A stretch of 60,000 bases of DNA from Nematostella vectensis (GCF_932526225.1 NC_064040.1:14878494-14938493); one strand, 5' to 3'. Counted from the first letter of the stretch, positions 1 through 10,414 are shown. Translations and numbers: made by a program. Notes: a model not told the origin generated them from the letters alone.

Positions 1-27
1 CGTCTTATCAACAGTGTATTACTGTTC

Positions 28-1757
28 TTAGTGCTTGCGTGCCACAAAGGCAGCATAGGTTTTGATGAGCCACCATCCGTTCTTGTAGGTACCCCAGCCC
101 ATGTGCATGTAGAACCTGTCTTGAACTTGTGTATGCCTCCGTTTGAAGCACCTCCACTTCCAAAACACCTTGATGCAGCGACGCCACTTCCTGTACCTGC
201 GCTTGTACTTCGTTGCCACAGCAAGGTGCCGACCCTTGCCTTTTTTCTTCGTGTGGAACGCCATTACCGCTGGAAGGCCCTTCTTGATGGCATTAGCCGC
301 CTTGTGTTTGATCCAAGGCCGTGGCCAGCCAAGATTATAAGAGAGCTTTTTCCAATATTTGGAGATGTAGGCTTCGTAACCCTGTCTGGCTCGGTACCAA
401 GGTTGGATTTTTCCAATACCTTTTGCGTTGGTAGCACCCAAGCCCTTCTTGCAATAGGTTCTTACTTCTTTGCGGATGGCTTCAATGTATTTTCGGACAG
501 TCCAAGTGACCTTTTTAGGTGCTACGCACTTCGGGGAGCCCCAAACACCGTTGTGGCAGCGGTAAAGCTCTTTGCTGAAGTGGTACTTGGGAGAGATGTG
601 AGCTAACCTGAAAAAAAATCGTAATTCGAAAAGACAATGTATAACAAATGTATTTAGCCGTAACCATAATAGGCGCCAAAAATGTTGTACCAGGAAACTT
701 TAAAGAGTAAAGAAATCGTGTCTTATAAAATTTGAGCCTGCCAGATAACTTCGACATCCCACAACCTATATCTTAAAACTAGCCCGATAATTATTTTGGT
801 ACAAATGTTTGGTCGACGATATGAATGCATTGCAAATGATGATGTTGTGTGGGAAATACACCAGTATTGTTACCGAATTCCGCTTCAGATCTTACCGATC
901 ATAATAGCCAAATACTGATGCCAAAGCAACCGGGCCACACCCTGTAAGACAACCTCCGCAACATTTGGTCTGCCAGTAATTAGGAAATTCCCGCTCTCTC
1001 GGTACGGAGTATGTTTTCCATCTCGACCACGGCTTGTATTGTCTCTTGAAAAGTCCCCGTCGTTGTAACGTCTTTGACTTAATCTTCTCTTTTGTTTTCT
1101 CCTTTGTCTTCTTCTTCGTCTTATTCTTACTCCAGTCCTCTTCCTCTTCAAGTTCATCTTCATCCTCTTTTTCATCTTTATCATCATCTTCATCTTCATT
1201 GGCGCTTGTGATTTCGTCTTCAGGGACGCTGTAATGGCTTGGATGGACAGGCTGGTCGTCGTCAGGCTCTTCATAATCGCCATCATCTTCATCAGTAGAG
1301 GGTGTCCTTTCTTCTTCGATAATTTGACGAAGCAGGTCCTTTCTCTTGTCTTCAGAAATAGTGTATTCGGCTGGTTCTACCGGAGGGTTTTTTTCGATTT
1401 CCTCGAATTCTTCGTTATCGTTTGTGGTAGACGCCTTGTCTTTGTCGTCATCGTTTGTGGTCGACGCCTTGTCTTCGTCGTCATCGTTTGTGGTCGGCAC
1501 CTTGTCTTCGTTGACGGTTTGGCTCTGTGACGCTTCTTCTTTGCTTGAAAATCCATGCGAGGAGTTCCGTCCAGTACATTGTCTTCGTCCAGAAATCTTT
1601 CGTCTTCATCATTCACAGCTTGCTCGTCTTCTCGAAGTTTCAGGAGTTCGCCATCTTGTTGATCAAATTGGTTTTTTGCACTTGGTAGCCGACTTTCTGG
1701 AGCTACTGTCGCGGCGTACGCTAGCAAAAGAAGAAAAACAGCCTTTCTTTTGCACAT
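28..1757 (-). pseudogene. A1: secreted acidic/basic C39-like protein, frameshifted copy
   Basis: Three-exon gene whose coding parts are 1757-896 and 607-28, separated by a 288-nt intron (895-608). The donor reads CG|GTAAGA and the acceptor TTTTTTTTCAG|G on the minus strand. Compared with A3, coding exon 2 is 862 nt: 33 nt less for one missing 11-residue repeat, and one further base missing near 1545 (plus strand ttgcttgaaa, where A2 has ttgctctgaaa). That deletion shifts the frame after about residue 70, and translation would end at 1377 after about 126 residues. The signal peptide, splice sites, last exon and stop (28-30) are otherwise intact. The residue after CGPVA is Leu, where A2, A3 and B have Trp. 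It is probably a young pseudogene; a sequencing error at the deletion cannot be excluded. Confidence 0.8.
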
Positions 1758-1760
1758 TAT

Positions 1761-1831
1761 CTGTAAAAAAGCACAAAAACATGATGTGGTGAACAACTAT
1801 CCTTCCTTGAAAGAGTTGTTCGAACTCTTAC
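1761..1831 (-). other. A1 5'-UTR intron (71 nt)
   Basis: The minus strand reads TTGAAG|GTAAGAG at 1832/1831 (donor) and TTTTTTACAG|ATAATG at 1761/1760 (acceptor), so the intron ends three bases before the start codon at 1757. Upstream is a short non-coding exon from 1832 to roughly 1885, placed by its distance from the TATA box. The same intron is at 7072-7142 in A2 and 13865-13937 in A3. Confidence 0.75.
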
Positions 1832-1912
1832 CTTCAATGCTGCCAAACTCCTGTTGCTTCTCTTTAGGCCCGCTTCGCCACGCTTTTCCTTATATTAGAG
1901 CTCGTAGATCGG

Positions 1913-1920
1913 TATTTATA
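1913..1920 (-). promoter_or_regulatory. TATA box of A1
   Basis: The minus strand has TATAAATA, about 80 nt upstream of the splice donor of the non-coding exon. Transcription would start near 1885. The box and its surroundings are conserved in all three units. Confidence 0.65.
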
Positions 1921-3474
1921 TCCTACGATTTGTGTTATTTAAAGCTCCTACAAGTAATAATTTTAGAAGAAAATTTTAATCATGAGGCTGTTTTCGATAA
2001 TATTGTGAGTCCCATGGACCGTAGGCAAGAGGAATTTTTCAAAAACCGATTAACCCTGTTAATGATTTAACCCTTTTGAGTGTGTTTATCGCAAGTTAGA
2101 TATAAATACAATAAAATATTGCATAGAACTTCTGACGCTAATAATGATACTTGCCATTTAAATAGGAAGTGGATCCAAAAAATTCTTTTATATAAACCAA
2201 ACGAATTAACTCGTGGTAAATCGAATATTTTCTTTTTGAGCCAGGTGTTCAAGTGTTCAATCTCAGCAGTTTTTTAATGTGTCTATACAAGCGAACCAGT
2301 TTATCGTTAAAAGCAAATTTATTTTCCGCTATAATCTCTATATTGGCAAATATGGAAAAGCCTCTCCTTTTTGGGGGAAGATGAAAGCCTGTCATGCAAG
2401 AAAGGTGGGGAGGGGGGTTAAAGCAGTTAAGCATGTGCAGCCGTTATTAGTTCTCTAGTTTAACAAATGTGGTAATAAAGTCATCTTTCATAAGAGACCA
2501 AGTTTCTCTTGGTCTTGTTGTGAATACTTTGCAAAATCCTGCGAAAAAAATCCTTTTTAATAGTTGAGAAGCGAAGAAAGCTATAGGCCTTTTTTCAGTG
2601 TATTGAATAATACCCTAGACGCAAGGTGTAAAGTGTTGGCAATGAGTTGCCCTTGGTATTTTTAGATGGCCAGCTCCTAAACTTACTACTTAGGGTACTT
2701 CGGCACATGCGTCATATACAAGACTCCTTGTATCGCTTGCGGGTTATTGCGCTCAGACTAATGGAATGGCAAAACGCACGTATTTAATCTGAAAATTATG
2801 TCTCTATATTGGCTGCTTTGTGTGCTTTAACAAGCGTGACCTGGAACATGTAGGTAGTATTGTCTGGGCTTTAGCGAGCTTGCCTTTGACATATAGGTAG
2901 TTTTGTCTTTAGTGCGCTCCTAAATCGACCACCTACAGTTTTTCCTACTTGATCTATTAATTGAGCTTTAAACTTGTGCTCTGTGTTTTTAGTCAGTATA
3001 GATCAACTACTACAAGACAGTTTTGAGAAACAATAGAGGCAAGAGAGCATGGATGTCTTTAAATGTCTTTTCCCTGATGTGAGTTTCTCTCAATTGGCAT
3101 TAACCAACAAATGTCACTAGGAATTAGATGTCATTTTATTCAGCTCCGCATTTCGTTGAAAAACAACAGCAAATGATCCTTTGAAAACAGGCAAATAAAT
3201 CAACAGAGTTTTGACGTTTATGCTCCAAGCTCCCTGATGTTGTTTTGCTGTAGTTTCGGGCGTTAGCCCTTCGTCATAGTACTACCTTGAAAAGAGGTCG
3301 AAGAACACAACGCATTGATATGGTTACCCTCCATCATGGAGGTTCTAAAAATAATCATGTGTTTAGGTGTCTGACATTGTTTACTTCATAATTGTAACTA
3401 TGAATTGGCTTGTAGGACACGCGTAGTTGGTTTGGTTACGAGAATCCATAGAATCTATATCTATATTTGATATG
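1921..3474. other. Spacer between A1 and B1, no gene seen
   Basis: AT-rich spacer, upstream of A1 on the minus strand and of B1 on the plus strand. It is conserved in the three units apart from small indels and the 43-bp motif (one copy at 2854-2896 here). The small open frames in it are not kept in the same form in all units. I recognise no coding region or RNA gene. Confidence 0.6.
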
Positions 3475-3536
3475 ATACACCAAAAACTGGAAATCGACTC
3501 TGCCAAAAGAGAGTCGATTTCCAGTTTTTGGTGTAT
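3475..3536. repeat. Perfect 27-bp hairpin, U1
   Basis: Left arm 3475-3501, 8-nt loop 3502-3509, right arm 3510-3536, with perfect complementarity. It lies in a block flanked by the direct repeat tatatttgatatgata (3462-3477 and 3591-3606). U3 has only one copy of that 16-mer and lacks the block. Confidence 0.9.
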
Positions 3537-3759
3537 TGTATTCATTGTTCTGGTACGATATCGCGACAGTTTGGGCTTTTTGATTGTATTTATATTTGAT
3601 ATGATATATATCGGTTTTACCCCTCAGATGATGGCTCAGATTTATATAATTCTCAAGTGATTTTAAAAGTCCTTTATCCAGCTCTATCTGTTTATCCATC
3701 AGTTCTGGTAAAAGGTTGATCCAGGATTTGCAGAAGTCAAAGCGTACCCAGGATTGGCT

Positions 3760-3823
3760 GGGGGGGGGGGGTGCGCAGTCATAGGTACCATAGGCAACTT
3801 GCGTACCCCCCTCCCCACCCCCC
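3760..3823. repeat. G-run and C-run pair
   Basis: A run of 12 G (3760-3771) is followed about 35 nt later by a C-rich run (3806-3823). The two could pair as a hairpin. Corresponding tracts near 9555 and 9601, and near 15761 and 15812, differ in length, as expected for homopolymer slippage. Confidence 0.7.
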
Positions 3824-3876
3824 GTATACGCGCCTGAACTTTTAAATTTTTTTTAAGTTTTTGTCTTTTTGTCTTA

Positions 3877-4017
3877 GGCTAAGTTCAAACGTCGTGTTAT
3901 CCATGAGCCGTATTCAATGCAAATGCATGCAAATGAATCGAGTCGATTATTTCATCTTCATTTGTATGCATTTGTATCGAATAAAAATCATGGATAAGAC
4001 GACGTTTGAACTTAGCC
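3877..4017. mobile_element. Foldback MITE with TTA target duplication, U1
   Basis: A 141-bp element whose two halves form an imperfect inverted repeat of about 65 bp per arm. The ends begin GGCTAAGTTCAAACGTCGT on both strands, flanked by TTA at 3874-3876 and 4018-4020. A three-base TTA duplication and GG-starting ends fit the PIF/Harbinger superfamily; that assignment is inference. It has no coding capacity. The element ends four bases before the B1 start codon, so it would form B's immediate leader or promoter. Confidence 0.75.
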
Positions 4018-4021
4018 TTAG

Positions 4022-4567
4022 ATGGAATTAAAACTATCTGCGTGCTATCTGGCCGTTTTGGCGGTCACGGCATTCTCTGAAAAGACAGCTGAGCTAGGCA
4101 AAACCACCTTATCTACCGACGAACTTGAAGACACCTCAACTTTTTAAATCCGGCCCAGAACCTGATAATCTGGAATTCCCGAACCCATAAAAGTTACTGA
4201 TGCCCTTGAAGAAATTCAATTTTTCAAAATGTTCTAGATACCGATAGCCATTCCTGAACGTTCTGAGGTCGTAAAAGATACTGAAGAGCTTTGTCACTTA
4301 TTGTCCTGAAGATGAGGCCCAAAATGTTCGACCTTATGTCGTAAGCCATGGTCGGCATGGAGAGAGTGGTCAATTCCTGGAAAGAAGGATTTTCCAAACT
4401 ATAGAGAGTTTATAAACAGTGCCTCAGGATGTTTGGTGGGATGCGGACCACTTGCGTGGGCCATGGTCTTCGGCTACTACGATCGTCTGGCGCACATCGC
4501 TCCCTCGTTTAGCTACATCAAGCATCTTTTGCACTGCGACAAGGGTATTTCTGGGTCACCTAAGTGA
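4022..4567 (+). pseudogene. B1: decayed plus-strand paralogue of gene A
   Basis: The ATG at 4022 opens a signal-peptide-like sequence (MELKLSACYLAVLAVTAF), then an acidic stretch, and stops at 4145-4147 after 41 residues. Acidic remnants in shifting frames follow. From 4346 to the TGA at 4565-4567 there is an open 73-residue segment matching A: a PWSAW motif (PWSRW in A), FPNY, then CLVGCGPLAWAMVFGYYDR running directly into LAHIAP. In A an intron sits between YYDR and LAH; B has none there. The Cys of GCGP is kept. The conserved tail with the His motif is absent. B is divergent from A1, with start codons about 2.3 kb apart. It is broken by at least one stop and several frameshifts, so a product is unlikely. 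Confidence 0.75.
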
Positions 4568-5320
4568 AAGGTCATTATTTATCGGTTTATCTAAGTTGAA
4601 TTTTTTTTTCTGGTTCAAAAAGATCGATCCTCCCCCAATCTAAAGCACAAAAATGGTGAACCTCCCCCCAAAAAGAGACCAAACATAAGGCCCTTCCCCA
4701 GAACAAAAAAAAGGACTAAAAGTATTATGTGTGGGGGGAGAGGGGGGACTGACTTAGACATTCCCATAAAGGGGCGGAGAAGCTGGCCTTAAACACCACC
4801 AAGCCAGGAGAAACGTTGAAATGAAATGTGATTTGAAATGTGTTCTAAATACACATACAGCACCCCCCTTTACTTACACACAAACAACTATGTCACCTAA
4901 CCCTAATCCAGAGTGGAAAGTCAAATACATACTCTCTGTCATTATCAATGCTACCAAGGACTGGAAGAAGTGAAGCTGGAACAAACGTGGGCCATCTGTT
5001 TTTTTTTTTATTGAATCTGCATTTAATACAATGACCTTTAATCGGTTTGTTTACTGAATTTTTCAACATTTTGTAAACAGTTGCCACTATGACAATGACT
5101 TTATGATCTCCAGCCTAGTCTCGGATTGTTATAGGTTTCCTGTGCTTAGCAAGAGTTGTGACGTCACAGATAGCCAAAGTCCCCGGCCCTACGCTACATC
5201 ACGGTTCATCTTGCACAGGAAGCCCGATAACAGCGTCTGGGAACAGGCTGGGACGGATGTATCTGTTAGATATGCTTATTTTCTTACTGTTTGGATTGTC
5301 TTATTAAAGCTTTTTAAAAG
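4568..5320. other. 3' spacer of U1, convergent side of B1 and A2
   Basis: This contains C-rich and G-rich stretches (about 4628-4750), a possible eroded exon scrap shared with U2 and U3 (about 4765-4823), and a T-run giving AATAAA on the minus strand at 5012-5007. That is the first canonical poly(A) signal downstream of the A2 stop (about 335 nt away). A perfect 12-bp palindrome TGTGACGTCACA lies at 5157-5168. No convincing gene. Confidence 0.5.
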
Positions 5321-5347
5321 CGTCTTATCAATAGTGTATTACTGTTC

Positions 5348-7068
5348 TTAGTGCTTGCGTGCCACAAAGGCAGCATAGGTTTTGATGAGCCACCATCTGT
5401 TCTTGTAGGTACGCCAGCCCATGTGCATGTAGAACCTGTCTTGAACTTGTGTATGCCTCCATTTGAAGCACTTCCACTTCCAAAACACCTTGATGCAGCG
5501 ACGCCACTTCCTGTACCTTCGCTTGTACTTTGTTGCAACAGCAAGGTGCCGACCCTTGCCTTTTTTCTTCGTGTGGAACGCCATTACCGCTGGAAGGCCC
5601 TTCTTGATGGCATTAGCCGCCTTGTGTTTGATCCAAGGCCGTGGCCAGCCAAGATTATAAGAGAGCTTTTTCCAATATTTGGAGATGTAGGCTTCGTAAC
5701 CCTGTCTGGCTCGGTACCAAGGTTGGATTTTTCCCATACCTTTTGCGTTGGTCGCACCCAAGCCCTTCTTGCAATAGGTTCTTACTTCTTTGCGGATGGC
5801 TTCAATGTATTTTCGGACAGTCCAAGTGACCTTTTTAGGTGCTACGCACTTCGGGGAGCCCCAAACACCGTTGTGGCAGCGGTAAAGCTCTTTGCTGAAG
5901 TGGTACTTGGGAGAGATGTGAGCTAACCTGGAAAAAAAATAGTAATTTGAAAAGACAATGTATAACAAATGTATTTAGCCGTAACCATAATAGGCGCCAA
6001 AAATGTTGTACCAGGAAACTTTAAAGAGTAAAGAAATCGTTACTCATAAAATTTGAGCCTTCCAGATAACTTCGACATCCCAAAACCTATATCTTAAAAC
6101 TAGCCCGATAATTATCTTGGTACAAAATGTTTGGTCGACGATATGAATGCATTGCAAATGATGATGTTGTGTGGGAAATACACCAGTATTGTTACCGAAT
6201 TCCGCTTCAGATCTTACCGATCATAATAGCCAAATACTGATGCCCAAGCAACCGGGCCACACCCTGTAAGACAACCTCCGCAACATTTGGTCTGCCAGTA
6301 ATTAGGAAATTCCCGCTCTCTCGGTACAGAGTATGTTTTCCATCTCGACCACGGCTTGTATTGTCTCTTGAAAAGTCCCCGTCGTTGTAACGTCTTTGAC
6401 TTAATCTTCTCTTTTGTCTTCTTCTTCGTCTTCTTCTTACTCCAGTCCTCTTCCTATTCAAGTTCATCTTCATCCTCTTTTTCATCTTTATCATCATCTT
6501 CATCTTCATTGGCGCTTGTGATTTCGTCTTCAGGGACGCTGTAATGGCTTGGATGGACAGGCTGGTCGTCGTCAGGCTCTTCATAATCGCCATCATCTTC
6601 ATCAGTAGAGGGGGTCCTTTCTTCTTTGATAATTTGACGAAACATGTCCTCTCTCTTGTCTTCAGAAATAGTGTATTCGGCTGGTTCTACCGGAGGGTTT
6701 TTTTCGATTTCCTCGACTTCTTTGTTATCGTTTGTGGTAGACGCCTTGTCTTGGTCGTCATCGTTTGTGGTCGACGCCTTGTCTTCGTCGTCATCGTTTG
6801 TGGTCGGCACATTGTCTTCGTTGACGGTTTGGCTCTGTGACGCTTCTTCTTTGCTCTGAAAATCCATGTGAGGAGTTCCGTCCAGTACATTGTCTTCGTC
6901 CAGAAATCTTCCGTCTTCATCATTCACAGCTTGCTCGTCTTCTCGAAGTTTCAGGAGTTCGCCATCTTGTTGATCAAATTGGTTTTTTGCACTTGGTAGC
7001 CGACTTTCTGGAGCTACTGTCGCGGCGTACGCCAGCAAAAGAAGAAAAACAGCCTTTCTTTTGAACAT
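5348..7068 (-). pseudogene. A2: secreted acidic/basic C39-like protein, nonsense copy
   Basis: Coding parts 7068-6218 and 5927-5348 with a 290-nt intron (6217-5928); donor and acceptor are intact. Exon 2 is 851 nt, 45 nt shorter than A3 (one 11-residue repeat and four linker codons fewer), so the frame is kept. A GAG-to-TAG change at 6456-6454 ends the protein at residue 204, inside the acidic region and before the peptidase-like domain. Beyond the stop the frame stays open to the normal end. The last exon also has Gly-to-Arg changes in two motifs conserved in A1 and A3 (GWG to GWR, KNGWW to KNRWW), which suggests relaxed constraint. It is probably a recent pseudogene; readthrough or a polymorphic null allele is possible. 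Confidence 0.8.
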
Positions 7069-7071
7069 TAT

Positions 7072-7142
7072 CTGTAAAAAAGCATAAAAACATGATGTGG
7101 TGAACAACTATCCTTTCTTGAAAGAGTTGTTCGAACTCTTAC
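7072..7142 (-). other. A2 5'-UTR intron (71 nt)
   Basis: Donor AAG|GTAAGAG at 7143/7142 and acceptor TTTTTTACAG|ATAATG at 7072/7071 on the minus strand. Same position relative to the start codon (7068) as in A1 and A3. Confidence 0.75.
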
Positions 7143-7223
7143 CTTCAATGCTGCCAAACTCTTGTTGCTTCTCTTTAGGCCCGCTTCGCCACTCTTTTCC
7201 TTAAATCAGAGCTCGTAGATCGG

Positions 7224-7231
7224 TATTTATA
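7224..7231 (-). promoter_or_regulatory. TATA box of A2
   Basis: TATAAATA on the minus strand, same context as in A1 and A3. The core promoter therefore survives although the reading frame does not. Confidence 0.65.
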
Positions 7232-8174
7232 TCCTACGATTTGTGTTATTTAAAGCTCCAACAAGTAATAATTTTAGAAGAAAATTTCAATCATGAGGCT
7301 GTTTTCGATAATATTGTGAGTCCCATGGACCGTAGGCAAGAGGAATTTTTCAAAAACCGATTAACCCTGTTAATGATTTAACCCTTTTGAGGGTGTTTAT
7401 CGCAAGTTAGATATAAATACAATAAAATATTGCATAGAACATCTGACGCTTATAATGATACTTGCCATTTAAATAGGAAGGTGGATCCAGAAAATTTATT
7501 TATATGAACCAAACGAATTAACTCGTGGTAAATCGAATATTTTCTTTTTGAGCCAGGTGTTCAAGTGTTCAATCTCAGCAGTTTTTTAATGCGTCTATAC
7601 AAGCGAACCAGTTTATCGTTAAAAGCAAATTTATTTTCCGCTATAATCTCTATATTGGCAAATATGGAAAAGCCTCTCCTTTTTGGGGGAAGATGAAAGC
7701 CTGTCATGCAAGAAAGGTGGGGAGGGGGGTTAAAGCAGTTAAGCATGTGCAGCCGTTATTAGTTCTCTAGTTTAACAAATGTGGTAATAAAGTCATCTTT
7801 CATAAGAGACCAAGTTTCTCTTGGTCTTGTTGTGAATACTTTGCAAAATCCTGCGAAAAAAAACTCCCTTTTAATATTTGAGAAGCGAAGAAAGCTATAG
7901 GCCTTTTTTCAGTGTATTGAATAATACCCTAGACGCAAGGTGTAAAGTGTTGGCAATGAGTTGCCCTCGGTATTTTTAGATGGCCAGCCCCTAAACTTAC
8001 TACTTAGGGTACTTCGGCAATGCGTCATATACAAGACTCCTTGTATTGCTTGCGCGCTTGCGGGTTATTGCGCTCAGACTAATGGAATGGCAAAACGCAC
8101 GTATTTAATCTGAAAATTATGTCTCTATATTGGCTACTTTGTGTGCTTTAACAAGCGTGCCCTGGAACATGTAG
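7232..8174. other. Spacer upstream of A2, no gene seen
   Basis: Close copy of U1 spacer sequence 1921-2853 with scattered substitutions and small indels. I see no gene or RNA. Confidence 0.6.
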
Positions 8175-8690
8175 GTAGTTTTGTCTGGGCTTTAGCGAGC
8201 TTGCCTTTGACATATAGGTAGTATTGTCTGGGCTTTAGCGAGCTTGCCTTTGACATATAGGTAGTTTTGTTTGGGCTTTAGCGAGCTTGCCTTTGACATA
8301 TAGGTAGTTTTGTCTGGGCTTTAGCGAGCTTGTCTTTGACATATAGGTAGTTTTGTCTGGGCTTTAGCGAGCTTGCCTTTGACATATAGGTAGTATTGTC
8401 TGGGCTTTAGCGAGCTTGCCTTTGACATATAGGTAGTTTTGTTTGGGCTTTAGCGAGCTTGCCTTTGACATATAGGTAGTTTTGTCTGGGCTTTAGCGAG
8501 CTTGCCTTTGACATATAGGTAGTTTTGTCTGGGCTTTAGCGAGCTTGCCTTTGACATATAGGTAGTTTTGTCTGGGCTTTAGCGAGCTTGCCTTTGACAT
8601 ATAGGTAGTATTGTCTGGGCTTTAGCGAGCTTGCCTTTGACATATAAGTAGTTTTGTCTGGGCTTTAGCGAGCTTGCCTTTGACATATAG
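8175..8690. repeat. 43-bp tandem array, 12 copies
   Basis: Twelve head-to-tail copies of a 43-bp unit with core tttagcgagcttg, spaced exactly 43 bp from 8191 to 8664. U1 (2854-2896) and U3 (14975-15017) have one copy each. Variants (tattgtctg, ttttgtttg, ttttgtctg) recur in the same order about every four to five units, so blocks of units were duplicated together. Confidence 0.95.
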
Positions 8691-9268
8691 GTAGTTTTGT
8701 ATTTAGTGCGCTTCTAAATCGACCACCTACAGTTTTTCCTACTTGATCTATTAATTGAGCTTTAAAATTGTGATCTGTGTTTTTTGTCAGTGTAGATCAA
8801 CTACTACAAGACAGTTTTGAGAAACAATAGAGGCAAGAGAGCATGGATGTCTTTAAATGTCTTTTCCCTGATGTGAGTTTGTCTCAATTGGCATTAACCA
8901 ACAAGTGTCACTAGGAATTGGATGTCATTTTATTCAGCTCCGCATTTCGTTGAAAAACAACAGCAAATGATCCTTTGAAAACAGGCAAATAAATCAACAG
9001 AGTTTTGACGTTTATGCTCCAAGCTCCCTGATGTTGTTTTGCTGTAGTTTCGGGCGTTAGCCCTTCGTCATAGTACTACCTTGAAAAGAGGTCGAAGAAC
9101 ACAACGCATTGATATGGTTACCCTCCATCATGGAGCTTCTAAAAATAATCATGTGTTTAGGTGTCTGACATTGTTTACTTCATAATTGTAACTATGAATT
9201 GGCTTGTAGGACACGCGTAGTTGGTTTGGTTACGAGAATCCATAGAATCTATATCTATATTTGATATG
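8691..9268. other. Spacer between 43-bp array and hairpin, no gene seen
   Basis: Near copy of the corresponding U1 and U3 spacer. No gene recognised. Confidence 0.55.
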
Positions 9269-9330
9269 ATACACCAAAAACTGGAAATCGACTCTGCCAA
9301 AAGAGAGTCGATTTCCAGTTTTTGGTGTAT
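9269..9330. repeat. Perfect 27-bp hairpin, U2
   Basis: Identical to the U1 hairpin: arms 9269-9295 and 9304-9330, 8-nt loop. The flanking 16-bp direct repeat is also conserved. Confidence 0.9.
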
Positions 9331-9671
9331 TGTATTCATTGTTCTGGTACGATATCGCGACAGTTTGGGCTTTTTGATTGTATTTATATTTGATATGATA
9401 TATATCGGTTTTACCCCTCAGATGATGGCTCAGATTTATATAATTCTCAAGTGATTTTAAAAGTCCTTTATCCAGCTCTATCTGTTTATCCATCAGTTCT
9501 GGTAAAAGGTTGATCCAGGATTTGCAGAAGTCAAAGCGTACCCAGGATTGGCTGGGGGGGGGGGGGTGCGCAGTCATAGGTACCATAGGCAACTTGCGTA
9601 CCCCCCTCCCCACCCCCGTATACGCGCCTGAACTTTTAATTTTTTTTTTAAGTTTTTGTCTTTTTGTCTTA

Positions 9672-9812
9672 GGCTAAGTTCAAACGTCGTGTTATCCATG
9701 AGCCGTATTCAATGCAAATGCATGCAAATGAATCGAGTCGATTATTTCATCTTCATTTGTATGCATTTGTATCGAATAAAAATCATGGATAAGACGACGT
9801 TTGAACTTAGCC
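9672..9812. mobile_element. Foldback MITE with TTA target duplication, U2
   Basis: Same 141-bp element and same position as in U1, TTA at 9669-9671 and 9813-9815. It was therefore present before the units multiplied. Confidence 0.75.
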
Positions 9813-9816
9813 TTAG

Positions 9817-10362
9817 ATGGAATTAAAACTATCTGCGTGCTATCTGGCCGTTTTGGCGGTCACGGCATTCTCTGAAAAGACAGCTGAGCTAGGCAAAACC
9901 ACCTTATCTACCGACGAACTTGAAGACACCTCAACTTTTTAAATCCGGCCCAGAACCTGATAATCTGGAATTCCCGAACCCATAAAAGTTACTAATGCCC
10001 TTGAAGAAATTCAATTTTTCAAAATGTTCTAGATACCGATAGCCATTCCTGAACGTTCTGAGGTCGTAAAAGATACTGAAGAGCTTTGTCACTTATTGTC
10101 CTGAAGATGAGGCCCAAAATGTTCGACCTTATGTCGTAAGCCATGGTCGGCATGGAGAGAGTGGTCAATTCCTGGAAAGAAGGATTTTCCAAACTATAGA
10201 GAGTTTATAAACAGTGCCTCAGGATGTTTGGTGGGATGCGGACCACTTGCGTGGGCCATGGTCTTCGGCTACTACGATCGTCTGGCGCACATCGCTCCCT
10301 CGTATAGCTACATCAAGCATCTTTTGCACTGCGACAAGGGTATTTCTGGGTCACCTAAGTGA
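9817..10362 (+). pseudogene. B2: decayed plus-strand paralogue of gene A
   Basis: Nearly identical to B1: ATG at 9817, signal-peptide-like start, the same stop after 41 residues, shifted acidic remnants, then the intronless core with GCGPLAWA and GYYDRLAHIAP ending at the TGA 10360-10362. The shared lesions show that B was already broken before U1 and U2 separated. A small difference is Tyr for Phe just after the APS motif. Confidence 0.75.
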
Positions 10363-10414
10363 AAGGTCATTATTTATCGGTTTATCTAAGTTGAATTTTT
10401 TCAACATTTTTCAG

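Larger units (their letters stand above)
1..5320. repeat. Tandem unit U1 (A1 gene + B1 pseudogene)
   Basis: First of three large direct repeats that share the same order: gene A on the minus strand, its upstream spacer, a perfect hairpin, a G-run/C-run segment, a MITE, pseudogene B on the plus strand, and a 3' spacer. The same start (cgtcttatca) occurs at 1, 5321 and 12070. The window opens exactly at this unit start, so more units may lie to the left. U1 has one copy of the 43-bp motif (2854-2896), where U2 has twelve. A and B start codons face away from each other (1757 and 4022). Confidence 0.9.

Noticed and set aside
31-606. 191-codon plus-strand open frame over the last exon of A1, and its counterparts at 5351-5926 and 12100-12675
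   Set aside because: Antisense to a spliced exon with good splice sites and family motifs; its openness follows from the codon composition of the basic domain.
1034-1234. Serine-rich plus-strand frames opposite the acidic region in the three units
   Set aside because: They are the complement of GAT/GAA-rich codons of gene A, low complexity, and lack any motif.
4893-5087. 64-codon minus-strand frame ending in FDFPLWIRVR as an extra exon
   Set aside because: The frame is not kept in U2 (11624-11836), where a T-run length change shifts it; no splice sites or homology.
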